From assembly GCA_958510825.1 (NCBI GenBank), contig OY294049.1:5270001-5334000 (forward strand): a DNA stretch of 64,000 nucleotides. Reading direction: 5' to 3'. Within the stretch, counting starts at the first letter, position 1, and the number at the start of each line of letters is the position of its first letter. The notes below the pieces were generated by a model. The model searched no databases. It saw only the letters and a program-made list of their open reading frames with translations, and had not been told where the DNA came from. The DNA is from Brachypterus glaber (lineage: Eukaryota > Arthropoda > Insecta > Coleoptera > Kateretidae). Below are positions 22,111-34,074 of this stretch, in pieces. The position numbers and the translations under genes are program-made.

Positions 22111-22142
22111 TGGAATGCGTATATATCTTCACGGCTTGTTTA
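22097..22142. repeat. Shared border word, copy 2
   Basis: GTGAATAGTATATAATGG then ATATATCTTCACGGCTTGTTT, near identical to 14333-14395. It follows the Penelope-like fragment directly. Confidence 0.65.
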
Positions 22143-22184
22143 AATTTAAATTTAATTTTGTCGTGATAGACTATCAATTCTTTT

Positions 22185-22645
22185 AAAAGCATCAATAGGT
22201 TTTATCAAGGTAGGCATTGAAATCTTAAGTTTTACAACAAGATATCATTCTGACAATTGATTTTAAAGTTAGGTTAAACTTTTGACAACGACCGTCTGGG
22301 GTAAAACACACTAAGTACTGGATGTTTTGTTATTTTTTTGTATTGTACTATTTAAATAAAGTTATGTTAATTATGTTGCCTTATTTATTTTTTTTTTCTA
22401 TAAATTTTATTCTATCATTTTAATTTTTAGAAAAAAAAACAAATCGGATACTGTATTTTTGATATGTTTGTTTTACATTTGACAAATAAATAACCTTACT
22501 TTAAAAATTCATTCTAATCTATCAAAAACAATCAAACGATGTTGTAAAATTTGCGATTTCAATACCTACCTTCATGAAACCTATTAATTAAATTAAATTT
22601 TGGTAGGTGTATTTAAATTTTACAATTTTGGCGAAGGCGCCAACA
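22185..22645. mobile_element. Foldback element ending in GGCGAAGGCGCC word
   Basis: AAGGTAGGCATTGAAATC (about 22208) is inverse to GATTTCAATACCTACCTT (about 22555), with TTTTACAACA / TGTTGTAAAA inside. Its right part leads into CAATTTTGGCGAAGGCGCC (22622-22641), a word found at three other loci. No gene. Confidence 0.6.
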
Positions 22646-22649
22646 TTAT

Positions 22650-24835
22650 ATTCCAAAGTTAAAAAAAAAAATCCCATTTTGTATTACCTCCAATTACTTT
22701 TGAATGCGTATACGTAGTCAAGCTGTTGGGGCATAATACTAAAGCTACTACAACATAAAATATGAGAGGCAATAGCCACGTTCTACTTCAATATGTAACA
22801 AAGGTCGGACATGGAATTGGAATGTAGCAATTCCGTCACACTGGCGCACCACGACAGATTTAATAAATTATAATTATTTAAATAGTTATAATAAATAAAA
22901 ATATATTTTACTATTATTTAATAAATAATATTTATTTAATTTTGACAATAAATAATTAAAGAATATATGTTGCCTTTTTAAATTAAAACAATTTATTTAT
23001 TAAATATCTATAGCCAGCTAAGTGCAAACGCCATCATAAACTACGTTAACTATACATAAAAGAATATAATTTTATGACTTTTTATGACTAAAACTTGTAA
23101 ATATATGTTAAATTAACATTTTTTGCATGTATGTTTTTAATAAAATACTAAAACTATTTATAATAATGTAACTAAATTATTTAGTTATTTAATTTTAAAT
23201 TTGAATTATTAAGCTTGTTTTAAATGCATATATGTTTTTCATTTACTTATGTTTTTTCCTGTAAATTCAAATTTATTTTTCACAGTACCTGTTCGTACAT
23301 TTTACTGAATATTTGATCTAAAAGCACTCGTAGGATTTTATCTTTAAAACACAATAATATTTCGTCTTACATTTTATATTTATTTATTCATAATATATTT
23401 TTGGTAAAAGCAAGACAGATATACAGTGCTTTAAATATTTCTTTTTTACTTTCAAGCAAAGCCTTATGATAATTTTTGCAATAATATGTTAACTCACATT
23501 GTGAAATAACATTAAGTTGCAAAACATTTTACTTGCTATCTTTTAAATGAATTGATTTAAAGATTACATATGTTGTAAAACATAAACAAATGAAGCAAAT
23601 GCTTAGTGTTAGGTATTTTTGTCTCAAGGTTAAAAAAAAAAGTTTAACAACTTTTGTGTCATCTCACAATGTGGGTTAATTAATGTTAACATACTATTGC
23701 ATAACATGATCCAAATGTGACAGCAAAAGATATTTCGTAAAACAATTAAAAACCCATTTAGCTTAACTACCCATCCCCATTCCAATTCATTATAAGATAC
23801 ACTAACACGGCATCATTATCTTTATTTTTTTGTAACCTTTAAATATAAATATTTTAAAATTAGTAAAAAATGTTCCTAAATTTGGGCTGTTTTCTTCTTT
23901 CTTATTATTTTCCTTATTAAAAATTATTAAAAAGTTGTGCCCCAATAACTGTAATAAGGATTAGTTAATTAACACGAAACTTTTTTGAAAAAGAAGTATG
24001 AAAATTATATTTAACAAAAAATTTACTAATTAAAACTAAAAAACGAAGTGTCAGTGTGCTATCCGTAACAATGGAAATACACTAAAGTGTTATATTTAGG
24101 CTAAAGTTAAAGGTACACCACTGTTTATCGATTATGGTAAGAATACGTTCTTGCTGAGAGGGTTAATGTGTGCTACATTGAGCTAGTCAGGATTTTCATA
24201 CAAATTTCTTTTAAATGTATCGGTTATATATAAATAAAAATTCAAGTTTTACTATGATAGCTTTAGCTTCTCTCACGCATGGGTAACAAGTAAAACATAA
24301 GTATTTCATTTTTTCGGATATTCATTTTTCCTTTTAGTGTTCGTTAATGTGGTGTAAAGATAATTCTAAGACCAAAATGAAAAATTGTTTTTATAGCCAT
24401 ATAAGGGATACCAATTTAAAATGCCACCAGTCAAAAAGTTAATTTTATTTAAGAGTAAAACATTTACATTTACTGGTTCCATACTGCATACCTACATTTA
24501 AAATTTCAAATCACCAAGTAAATATGTTTAAATGCCCATTATAAGGACCCCAGGATGTAAAGGAGTTAGAAAATAAGCATAGTTTTCTTAGGTCCGGGAA
24601 ATTTTGCGTAAATATTCGGATTCAGCAGCCTCAAGGTATAAATTACATATTCAAATTATGATGTTCTCTTATAAAAAATAAATATATGGAGTATCAAGTT
24701 TCTTTTTGCTTTCCAATCTCTTTCTAACATAATTTTGAATTTAATATTATTCAAAGTTTGTATTCTCGAAGTTAGAATTTACAATGTTAATATAATAATA
24801 ATGTAATAAAAAGGCAGTCTAAAATTACTACTCTC
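22650..24835. other. 2.2 kb AT-rich intergenic stretch, no gene
   Basis: No long frame, TIR pair or RNA gene is visible. A weak inverted pair (ATGTTAACTCACATTGTGA near 23487 and CACAATGTGGGTTAATTA near 23666) is the only structure seen. Confidence 0.5.
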
Positions 24836-24839
24836 AATT

Positions 24840-25885
24840 TTTCTATTCCCCAATTTCTCTACTCTATAACATTCCCATTCCATAACATCTGTATACTACA
24901 ACATCCCTACTTTACAACATCCCTACTCCATAAGATTCCTACTCTCTAACAACCTTTCTCCGCACTATATGCACTGGATTACTTATCTTAACTCAAAAAA
25001 ATATCTGTCATGGAAAGTTACTGTGAAATATAAATTTAGTTTATTAATTATTTACTTATTAGTACACGTTAAGAGAATAAGAAATTTGTGATTATTATTT
25101 CAAAACAAGAGTTTTCTAGGAAAAAAATAAAATAATCCAGAAGATAAAGGTTCCTTGTCCTGCCAACCACTATTTTACTTCTGAGTGGCTATTAGATCAT
25201 TTATCCCCTCTCTAGATATAGCATTCATATTGATTTTTTTTCAGTATAACATATAAAAGCTAATTGTTAACAAACCACTATAGCCTTTAGATAAATGAGC
25301 CATAGGCTGCGCCTGTCTCTTAAAGACCCAAACAAACTATTGATGATGACCACTATAGCCATAAGCTGGCGGGGAGCTGAAGTCTACCTAAATGTTGACG
25401 TGGGCTCAAGGCGGCTCTAGAGTGAAGGGAGGGGATATATGATCTGATTAGTGGCTAATAAAGCGCATATAAAGCGTAGTAGGGTTATAAGAATAAGAAT
25501 AAGAATAAGAAGTTTATTTATCCAAAGATCATTACAAATGATATAGGACAAGTCACATTAACAACAGTTAACAAAAAAAAATACAGAGCCTGGTTCTTTA
25601 ACTAAATAGCATATCTAAATACCACAGTGCAGTCACAGGAGGGTATTAAATTGATTTATTTTTAAAAACAAAAAAAAGATGGAAAAATACTAAACCAAAA
25701 AAAAAAGTTTTTATACATTTAGTTAAGTTAATTATTTGTTAAAAAAACATAGTCATTAAAAATAATGGTTATTGGGGAGTAAGGATGTTATGGAGTAGGG
25801 ACTTTACGAAGTAGGGCAGTTGTAAAGTGGAGATGTTATGGAGTAGGAATGTAAGAGAGTAGGGACGTTAGGGTGTAGAATAATT
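24840..25885. repeat. Inverted pair of 19-bp repeat arrays
   Basis: Left array 24845-24965 repeats a unit close to CCCTACTCCATAACATT, about six times with drift. Right array 25773-25880 is the inverse (ATGTTATGGAGTAGGGA). The two enclose about 800 bases including a LINE 3' end. The layout resembles a foldback element with tandemly repeated arms. A GC-richer segment at 25290-25480 inside has no recognisable gene. Confidence 0.7.
25494..25700 (-). mobile_element. LINE 3' end, 5'-truncated
   Basis: On the minus strand a 3' UTR-like sequence ends TTTGGATAAATAAACTT and then (CTTATT)n. An AATAAA word followed by a simple-repeat tail is typical of several LINE clades. No coding part is kept. The tail differs from that of the LINE at 54.7-58.8 kb. 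Confidence 0.5.
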
Positions 25886-25894
25886 AAGATTAGG

Positions 25895-26670
25895 AATGTT
25901 AATCTGCCAATGAGAATACAGGTCTTTATTTATACAATGATCACTAGACAACAAATCAAATTTTATTTTTGCCCTGATCTTAAAGTTAATTTTTCTTACT
26001 AATTCAAGGGCGTAAAATCTGAACCTTAAAAAATTTTGAGCACCTCACAATTTTGAGATATAAATCCAGGAAATAATGAGGTTTTTTTCAAAATCTTTAA
26101 AAAAGAACAGTAGGACTGAAAATTTTAGGCTATATTATAAGAAAAATACAAGGAATTAAAAAATCCATATGCGAAGGACCTACTGTCACAGTAAGTATGC
26201 GAAAAAAAAAATAAAAAGCTTAACATTTAAGTGCAGAGTTTACTTAATTTCTCATTTGTGGCAAAACTATCAAATTTGTATAAAAATTTTATAGGACTTA
26301 ATTTGTAGATTATAAAATTTTCTATTCTATTTAGCCTGTTCATAAAAAGTAAATAAATGAAAAAGCAATAAAATTAAAGCACACAGTGTAAAGTTTTTTC
26401 CCGCGCGCCACAATATATTTTTAAATTTAAAGGCGCAGAATCTGATTTTGACTTAAAAAAAATCCAGCACCTCTTATTTTTTAAATTTTAGTACAGGCAA
26501 TTACTCCAATTTAAAAAGTACATGGCGCTAAGCTTGTCCCCTTATGCACCCCTCTCTTTACCCTCTCCACCCCTACATAGTTTTGACACAGAATCCATTT
26601 TTTTTTTCAATTATTTTTTTCCATAATATCCCTATTAATCCTACCTAAGAATTTAAAGTTGGTCCTAAGT
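25895..26670. repeat. Intergenic with two fragments of a GGCG-AATCTGA repeat family
   Basis: 25966-26070 (CTAATTCAAGGGCGTAAAAT, then AATCTGAACCTTAAAAAA, GAGCACCTC) and 26425-26480 (AAGGCGCAGAATCTGATTTT, CCAGCACCTC) match, in inverse orientation, 44033-44150. The rest is featureless. Confidence 0.6.
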
Positions 26671-26671
26671 T

Positions 26672-26871
26672 GGGTATTTTTTAACTAATATTGAGTCGCC
26701 GAATTCAAATTTTTCCTCAGAATATTTTTATCTTCCATGATTTTAGAACAAAAGAGGACTAAAATAATGATTTTTTACCACTTTTATCTAATTTTTCGCA
26801 CACACTTTGAGTAATAGAAATATTCTGAGGCAAGATTCGGTCCCAGCAACCCAAAATTAGTTAAAAAATAT
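26672..26871. mobile_element. Foldback (200 bp)
   Basis: GGGTATTTTTTAACTAATAT at the left is inverse to ATTAGTTAAAAAATATATG at the right. CCTCAGAATATTT and AAATATTCTGAGG pair further in. The loop is about 85 bases. Confidence 0.75.
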
Positions 26872-27429
26872 ATGACTCTAATCAGGACGAGAAAGCGTGT
26901 TACCCAGTGTAATATTTAATAATATAATAATATAATAATATAATTAATAATAATAATATATATTTTAATTACAAAAATCTCCATGGCTTGTTAATCTTAA
27001 AATAAGCAAACGATGTTAAAATATTTACCAGAATATGCAATTTCTGGCAGCGAGAATTTTTATTTTAAAAAGAAACTCCAGTCTATTATCTAATTAAAAA
27101 AATAAGTAGTGAAAGATTTTATTAATCCGTGAATATATGTAATGCTCCACATTCTATAGTTTATTTTAGAATTGTATAGTCAATATTAATTATTATATAC
27201 TGAGATTATCTTGTTTTTTTTTTTATTTAACCTCTATATATTTTTTTAAGGAAATATGTTTTGAGCTATCTAACACAGACTTATCAACAGAAAAACTTTT
27301 TGAAAAATACTAGGATTTCTGTAAACAACGGGTGCTTTTAAATATTCTTATGAATATCACCTAAGCCAGTTAACTCTATACTAAAAAAAATCATATTATT
27401 TTCATTTCATACAAAATTTTAACCTTTAA
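26872..27429. other. Intergenic with AT microsatellite
   Basis: An (AAT/ATA)n run lies at about 26910-26965. No gene. Confidence 0.5.
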
Positions 27430-27433
27430 ATAT

Positions 27434-28204
27434 CGTCGGCTTACAAGTAAAAGGCACTAAGTCACTTTTTTGCAAAAATGGGATTTTAATGGCACTGTAA
27501 TTAATTTTTGATGATCTATGTACAGGTAAACCGAACTAACTTCTAGCTGGACTGCCAAGGGAGTTACCCACTATACAAAACGCACCAATTCGATTTGGAT
27601 TAAAATTTTATCTGGCAATAGGCACTAAGTCACTAAACGTCTTTCTAAAAAGAGTTAATTTATAAAACTATGATTGCTTGAATCATTTATATGATACAAC
27701 ATCGCGTTATTTATTGTACTGACAAACGCATTCAAATTTTAACTGTTAGATTATTTTAATTTTGCTCTTATATCCTTGATTACTATATAAATAACAAGAA
27801 TATAAGAAAAAAACTAAAGTTCGCGGCAAGTTCGGAAAACAGCCCTTAGAATTGCACCGAGAAGTGTTTTATCATTAATAATGATTCATTACAATTATTG
27901 ACTTTAGGAGATGCTTCTTTGTAGGCACAGCCGATGGCCTCTGAAAACTATCTTAGTTCTGGCATAATAAGCAGTTTCATATAATTAATACTAATTAATT
28001 TTATTAAACTCCAAAATGTAAACTTTCTTTAAACAATCAAAAAGTCCAAACCCTTCTTTTTAAAATCTAGTTTTTGAAAAGGTATGTAAACATCTTGTTT
28101 TCTACTTTATAGTTATACGTTTAATTAATAGAAGGGTTTTAATTTTAAATAGTTGTTTTTTATATTATTTTATTGACTTAGTGCTCTTTACTTGTAAGCC
28201 GACG
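27434..28204. mobile_element. ATAT-flanked TIR element (771 bp)
   Basis: Ends CGTCGGCTTACAAGTAAA and TTTACTTGTAAGCCGACG are perfect inverses over 18 bases and continue imperfectly into GGCACTAAGTC / GACTTAGTGCTC. Flanked by ATAT on both sides (27430-27433, 28205-28208). It matches the 3487-4519 element in opposite orientation and lacks its internal duplication, so it is closer to the ancestral form. No coding frame. Confidence 0.85.
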
Positions 28205-28209
28205 ATATA

Positions 28210-29015
28210 ATTCTTTTAACGAATCCAAATAAATAATTTTTTTTGTATTAAGATGTTATTTTTATGTGTGTAGGGTAGGGTAATTTTTTTATGATATTTT
28301 AAAAGTTATTATTCAGGTTGTTTTTTTTTAACCTAAAGCTTTTAAATACCTCGAATACTAGACATTTAAAAAAAATCTAGGACAAGAGTTAATTAATTTA
28401 GCTTAATTAATTTTAATTGTGGAAACAAAATCGCGTATTTATTTTTTACGGTTATTTACGTTTTCGAGGTAATTTCAAGGTCAACTTTGTTTTTTTTTAA
28501 TAGAAACATGTATTTTTTACTGCTATTTAATTCTCCTCAAAAAATAAAAATCTTTCCTAGAAAATCTTTTTTGATCGGACTTTTAGTTGCAGAGATAACT
28601 CAGCCACGCAAAATTAAAGAAGTTGGATCTCCGACGGACTCGACTCGACTAGACAATTACTATATATGAATCCGAATCTGAGGTCCGAATTTGAAAGTTA
28701 GCTCCCATTTTCAACATATCGTCAAAAAACCTGATTTTCGCAATATGATATAGAAAATTAAACGGAATAAAATTCAAAATGATCTTAAAGAAGAAATTTT
28801 TATTTATATAAAATGATTATAATAATTGTATTTTGGTCAAAAGGAACTTAATGCACAAGGCCAAAAATGACCAGAAGGTCATATTTCTTAATAAATATTA
28901 TAGTAAAGGTGAAGCATCTTATTTAAAAAAACTAAGCTTAAAATGTCACTCGTTTGGACTTTGATAACCTCCTCCTTTTTTGGAAGTCAGTTAAAAATAA
29001 AAAGTTTAAGTTTGT
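28210..29015. other. Intergenic, no gene
   Basis: Nothing recognised. Confidence 0.45.
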
Positions 29016-29018
29016 GGG

Positions 29019-29357
29019 CCAAATAGTTATTTATGGTACTAGTGGATAAAGTAAGATATTACCCATGAGAAAATTAACCTGAGGCGTGAGCCAAGCAGGT
29101 TAATTTTCGAGAGGGCAATATCGGTTTACCTATGAGTGCCATACAAGGTTTTATACAATAAATAGCTTAGGAAATTATATTTTTATTAAAAATTTTAATG
29201 ACATTTACAAGAAAATAATTTGACAAGTGACATTTGAGTGGGTAAAATAAATAATTATCCACTCAATAAAGTAAAAGCCACGCGGGGGTTAGTAGTGAGT
29301 TTATCTATTTAAAATAAAGCTGTTAATTGTCTTATTATCTGTATGTATTGGATAAAA
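29019..29357 (+). repeat. 340-bp two-hairpin repeat monomer, copy 2
   Basis: Near identical to 10226-10570, same orientation. Small differences (for example TTACCCATGAG for TTGCCCATGAG) show independent drift. Confidence 0.85.
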
Positions 29358-29359
29358 AA

Positions 29360-29945
29360 CTTTTTGGCCTTTGGGCCACAAAGTCCAACTTTTTGCCCGC
29401 AAAACATTAAAAAAAGTGACTCTTTTAGAATCAACCGAATAAAAAAATACTTAAATCTGTCGTATACGTACTCTTCTGTTTACAGCTCTGTGAAGAGAGT
29501 TATAAAAAATAGTAATAATTGTTAGTTCTAATAAAGGCGTTATAAAATAATAATTTCAACAAATTTTCATTATCATTATACCACAGTATATACGTTGCTC
29601 GGCGGAGCATAAATTTAAGCAGTAAAATTTTTATGAGCAATATTATTTTGATTATAATAGAAAAGCATAAACTGTGTATTATTTTGTCAGTCTACACCCC
29701 CATAACGCAAAAATTCTGTTATAATATTATTTTCCTTTGGGGTATGTTACTCTGAGCGCTCTGTTCTACTCTCTGATTATGCACTAAAAAAAAAGATATA
29801 TAGTCACGTGACATTCCTGTAAAATTGATAATGAATTATTGAGGTATATATTTATTTTCTTACTTGCTTAACTGATAACTGACAAAAGTTATTATCAATA
29901 ACCCACTTTTGACTTTTTATTAAATTAATTAAATATAAAAACTTT
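29360..29945. other. Intergenic, no gene
   Basis: A 60-codon frame at 29343-29525 starts inside the repeat monomer and has no recognisable domain. Nothing else is supported. Confidence 0.4.
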
Positions 29946-29949
29946 TAAT

Positions 29950-30135
29950 AACAAAAATGAACTGACTTCTATGTCTCTAAAAAGTAAAAAATAAAAAATA
30001 AGTTGGTGCCAATTTCACCATTCCCTAAATTAAATAGTAAACATTATTTGTTTTGTTAAATTGTTTGCTATGAAATTGGCACTGACTTATTTTTAATTTT
30101 TTACTTTTTAGAGACATAGAGGTCTGTTCACTTTT
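29950..30135. mobile_element. Foldback (about 185 bp)
   Basis: TTCTATGTCTCTAAAAAGTA near 29966 is inverse to TACTTTTTAGAGACATAGA near 30103. GTGCCAATTTCA and TGAAATTGGCAC pair inside, and the centre lies near 30050. Confidence 0.85.
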
Positions 30136-30600
30136 TTTCAATATAATATTTTTTAGGGCTCAAGAGTCCAACCAACCTTATTTTAAACGAAATACTAAAA
30201 AAAATCTTTGTTAAACTTTAAGCGTTAAGTATTAATTAAATAACGCCTTATGGTATAATCACAAATTTTATAATTTTCTCTTGGTTTTTTAATATTACAG
30301 GTCCACAGAATCAAGGTTAGCGGCATTTAAAAGATTTTTAGCCTGCCGTAATATCTGAGTGACTCCTTAATCAAGTTATCCGGCTTATCCGAGTTTTCCG
30401 ATATTTCTCTAAAAATTTGGTTGATATTAGAACCAAATTAAGCCGTTTTTAAGTGAAATTGCTTTAAAATTATTAGATTTATCTTAATTATCTGACTTAC
30501 TCGGCATTATCCGAAGATACAATTGAAATGGGACCACTTCAGGAATGCCCTCTTTAAGTTGCAAAAAGTTTCATTCAATTCCGTTTATTCGTTTTAAAGT
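30136..30600. other. Intergenic, no gene
   Basis: TTATCCGACTT/TTATCCGG-like words recur between 30350 and 30520 with no clear period. No gene. Confidence 0.4.
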
Positions 30601-30604
30601 TATT

Positions 30605-30790
30605 CGGGATCAAGCATAAAAAAAGTCACAAGTCGAATTGATAAGTCGGTTAAAAATACATGTCTGTCTGTCCGTCTGTCCGTCACGTTTTCTTTCCGGC
30701 ACGATAACTCAAAAAAGTATATTACGATCGAGTTCAAAATTTTAGTTTAGTAACAAATCTTTATCAAGTAGGCTAAGATTTTTTTTGCCC
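30605..30790 (+). repeat. Dispersed GTCTGTCCG-type repeat copy
   Basis: CTGTCTGTCCGTCTGTCCGT at 30664 is followed by GGCACGATAACTCAAAAAAG and a TTCAAAATTT word, the order seen at 18640-18960. Confidence 0.65.
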
Positions 30791-31540
30791 TTGATGTCAT
30801 GTTGACGGTTAAATATATGACTAATTGTCTTACTAACTTAACATTGTGTTACTATACCAATAATGTATTAAAGTAATATGTCAACTAAAACAAAAGTGGC
30901 TATAACTCATAGGCGAAGCATTTTGGCAAATACGTGTATATGACGTTTTTTGATTGTTTCGGTAAGTACAATATGGTTATGTATAGCCAGCTCACCTCTT
31001 TTTGTTACACCCTGTATTTACAGCTTACTTCATTTCTCAATATTTTTACCGAACTCATACCTGAGTAAACATGTCTTACAGTTAAATAATTTTACGTTAA
31101 TAAAGTATAAGTCCCAAATGAAATGAACTGAAATTATTGAATCCGCAATCGAATTCGATACGCGGATTATTTGAAGGATAGATGGATTAGGTTTTGAACC
31201 TCAGACCTCAAATCTGTTAAAGCTGAATCCGTAGGATCATATAATGAAGTTCCTATTGATTTCCTTGTAATCTCCCGCCAGATGGATATTTCCATTATTC
31301 TAGTTACTTCAATCCCATGAAATGCTCGCCGGGCTCTCCTTATGCTATCAGGATCGGATTTTTTATTATGCACCGATTCTGCAACATCAGCGATTTAATT
31401 AATTTTCTTTCATTACTTAGATCCACGGATAATATCTATTCTGGGAATACTAGATGCTTAAAAAATATGCTACGAATACAAGTATTTTTTTAGTCAGCCG
31501 TTCTCATATTTTTTAAAAGGTATAAATTGCATACACGGTG
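30791..31540. other. Intergenic, no gene
   Basis: TTACACCCTGTATTTACAG near 31004 has the form of a lone TIR end related to the CAGGGTG group. No gene. Confidence 0.4.
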
Positions 31541-31550
31541 TATTTTTAAT

Positions 31551-31750
31551 AGGGTTAATAATTTTAAGGGGTGATTCTACAACAGAAAATATGAAAAAAA
31601 GTTCCTATAAATATGTCTAAAAATAGGTTATAAGGAAGCTACGTCCTTTTAGGTTTTATTTAATAACTCAGGAACCCTTTGAGCTATGACAACTAGATTT
31701 TTCATATGATCTAAGCCTAATAAGGCCTAATAAGGCCTATTTTCATGCAG
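31551..31750 (+). repeat. AAGGGGTGATTCTAC repeat, copy 1
   Basis: TTTTAAGGGGTGATTCTAC, then GTTCCTATAAA, TAACTCAGGAACCCTTTGAG and TAATAAGGCC match 63809-64000 in the same order and orientation. A worn copy starts near 31936 (AAAGGATGATTCTACAAC). Confidence 0.75.
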
Positions 31751-31789
31751 TTATCTAACCAGAGGCGTAAAAATGAGGGAGCCTTTTTG

Positions 31790-32297
31790 CCCCAAACTTT
31801 TTTCTCTATAACTTTTTTGTTGATTTATTATTAGAGTAAAAAGTAATACCGTAGGTTTAACCGTTTTCGAGCAAAATTCAAAGTTAAAATTTCACGTTTC
31901 AAGGACCAAATTAATAACTAAAATAATAAAAACTAAAATTTTAATGATAAAGGATGATTCTACAACAAAAACTAACAAAAAAATCTCTATATGTAGTTCG
32001 AAAATTAGGTTTTAAAGTTGATTAATGATTACTTTTTAGGAGATCATAGCTCCCTTAGTACCAGTATATGAAGTTTTTTTCTTTCTTTTTATTATTGAAA
32101 TTATGGTTTTTAACATTCTAGTATTTAATTTTTTATCCTCGAAACGTGAAACTTTACCTTCAAATGAATTTTGCTCAAAAAAGGTTAGTCCTACTGTACT
32201 ACAACAAAACTAACTTTTTTATCTATTTTTACCTAAGAAATACTATTCCAATAATAAATCCACAAAGAAGTTACCCAGAAAAAAGTTTGGGGCAAAA
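31790..32297. mobile_element. Foldback (about 510 bp)
   Basis: GGGGCAAAAAACT-like right end (about 32290) is inverse to CCCCAAACTTTTTTCTC at the left. ATTTCACGTTTCAAGG (31890) pairs with CCTCGAAACGTGAAACTT (32137), and TTTTCGAGCAAAATTCAAAG with TTGAATTTTGCTCAAAA-like sequence. It encloses the worn AAAGGATGATTCTAC copy. Confidence 0.65.
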
Positions 32298-32400
32298 AAC
32301 TGAGGCCGAAAACCTGGACAGGGGTTATTCAAAAAATGTACTTGTATAGAAATGAATATTTTGTTTACAAAAAACAACAATAATAAAATATAAAAAATAT

Positions 32401-32790
32401 TCAATGACAAAACGTGCATATTTAATAGAACACTTAACTTCAAATTTAAATTCATCCATGATCATTCTTTTTTCAACGCCTTTAAGTTACTTTGAAGTTA
32501 AGCCTTTGTACAGACCTTCTAAGCTAAAAGTTCAATTACAAAATGTGCATATTTAATAAAACACTTAACTTCAAATTTAAATTCAGCTATGATTATTCTT
32601 TTTTCAACACCTTTAACTTACTTTGAAGTTAAGCCTTTGTACAGACCTTCTAAGCTAAAAGTTCAATTACAAAACGTGCATATTTAATAAAACACTTAAC
32701 TTCAAATTTAAATTCAGCTAAGATTATTCTTTTTTCAACACCTTTAACTTACTTTGAAGTTAAGCCTTTCTACAGGCCTCCAAAGCTAAA
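32401..32790 (+). repeat. 131-bp tandem repeat, three copies
   Basis: CGTGCATATTTAATA or TGTGCATATTTAATA starts at 32412, 32543 and 32674, exactly 131 apart. Each unit carries an internal dyad: CTTAACTTCAAA early and TTTGAAGTTAAG late. Copies are close to identical, so the array is young. Confidence 0.93.
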
Positions 32791-33281
32791 AGTTTAGAAA
32801 GTCACAGTTGGACTTTAGCCCCAGGTTTGGATATTCATTCTAGAGGATTCAAGTGAAATATTTTTATCTCACCCAAAGTTTATATATATGATTCATTTAT
32901 TCGTGTTGGGGTATAGCCTGAGCAATAAATATGGAGCAGGGTAATGAAAGTAGTCTGAACAGTGGCCATAACATTGTAGGTTTATTTGCTTAAGAGTGGT
33001 ATTTTAGAGTTCGGCGATATTTTGTATTCGTCTGCGGGGTTTTCACGTATTAAATTTAGTGTTGTACTGCACCGCGGTGCACAAACAGCTATTTGCTCAA
33101 AAAAGTAGGACGAAATTCGATTTTTTACTTTCTCCTAGAGAGAAAATTGCTATGAAAAATTGTCATTTTTTGCTTATTTTTGCATAGAACAAAACAAATT
33201 GCGGGTTTGTCGGTCGGTGGTCAGATTCACTGTCCGGAAAGAAGTGTAAAACAATAACTTCTATATTTTTCTTGAACCATA
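32791..33281 (+). other. Intergenic; possible GTCCG-family fragment
   Basis: TTTGTCGGTCGGTGGTCAG then CTGTCCGGAAAG near 33208 resembles the dispersed GTCTGTCCG family without its later words. No gene. Confidence 0.4.
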
Positions 33282-33789
33282 GGGGAACAGAGGGCACAGT
33301 GAGTCACTTACTTTTTCAGAGCGCATATTTTTAAAGTTTTGACAATAACTCAGATTTTTTTTCATAGTACGTTTCTTTGATCTTTAAGCTAACATAATTT
33401 GCAGGTTTAAATTAAAAATGAATAGACCATGATTTTTTACAAGTACTTTTTTGACAGTATGTCATTTGATTCACTGAGCCCCCAGTACGGGGTACAGTGA
33501 ATCACTGCAAGGGGTACAGTGAGTCAGTATGGGGTACAATTAATCGTGATATTTAAATTAATTAATTCAATTTATTAATTAAAAAAAAATGTTTATTTTA
33601 GATACCTACATAGTTAAATAAACTTAAATAAAACTATTTGGTAACAAAAAACAAAACTTAAAATTAATTAATGTAGGTAAATCAAAACCTTGAAAATAAA
33701 ACTTTTAAGTAAGAAAAAAAAAACAAAAGTCAAAATAAACTAACGTAAATCAAGACCCTGAAAAACAATGTTAAATCTATACATTGCTT

Positions 33790-34015
33790 GTATATTGTAT
33801 AAACCAATTTTCAAAAAAATCATCACCACCCCTAAGGGGGTGGATTTGGAAATAAATAGTTTCAAGATTTAGTTTTAGCAACCTCAAAAACCCCCATATT
33901 CAAATTTTCACGAAAATATAAAATATTTCAAAATATTTACCCTCTCACCCCTTTTTATTATCAGATTCGATTTCAACAATATTAAAAACCCTTATAATGA
34001 AAATTTAAAATTTTT
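33790..34015 (-). repeat. About 93-bp repeat family, inverse copy
   Basis: ACCCCTAAGGGGGTGG, then AGCAACCTCAAAAACCCC, ATTTTCACGAAAAT and TTATTATCAGATTCGATTTC are the reverse-strand words of 11290-11580, in two units. Confidence 0.75.
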
Positions 34016-34028
34016 GTAAACAAATATT

Positions 34029-34073
34029 GTTCTCGCTCGGGATTGTTTTTGGTGAACAATCCCGAGCGAGAAC
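34029..34073. repeat. Perfect hairpin, 19-bp arms
   Basis: GTTCTCGCTCGGGATTGTT (34029-34047) and its exact inverse (34055-34073) enclose a 7-base loop. It sits between two repeat fragments inside the TIR element at 33282-34731. Confidence 0.9.
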
Positions 34074-34074
34074 T

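Noticed and set aside
25290..25480. GC-richer segment as a possible exon
   Set aside because: No frame of useful length or splice-site pair could be defended.
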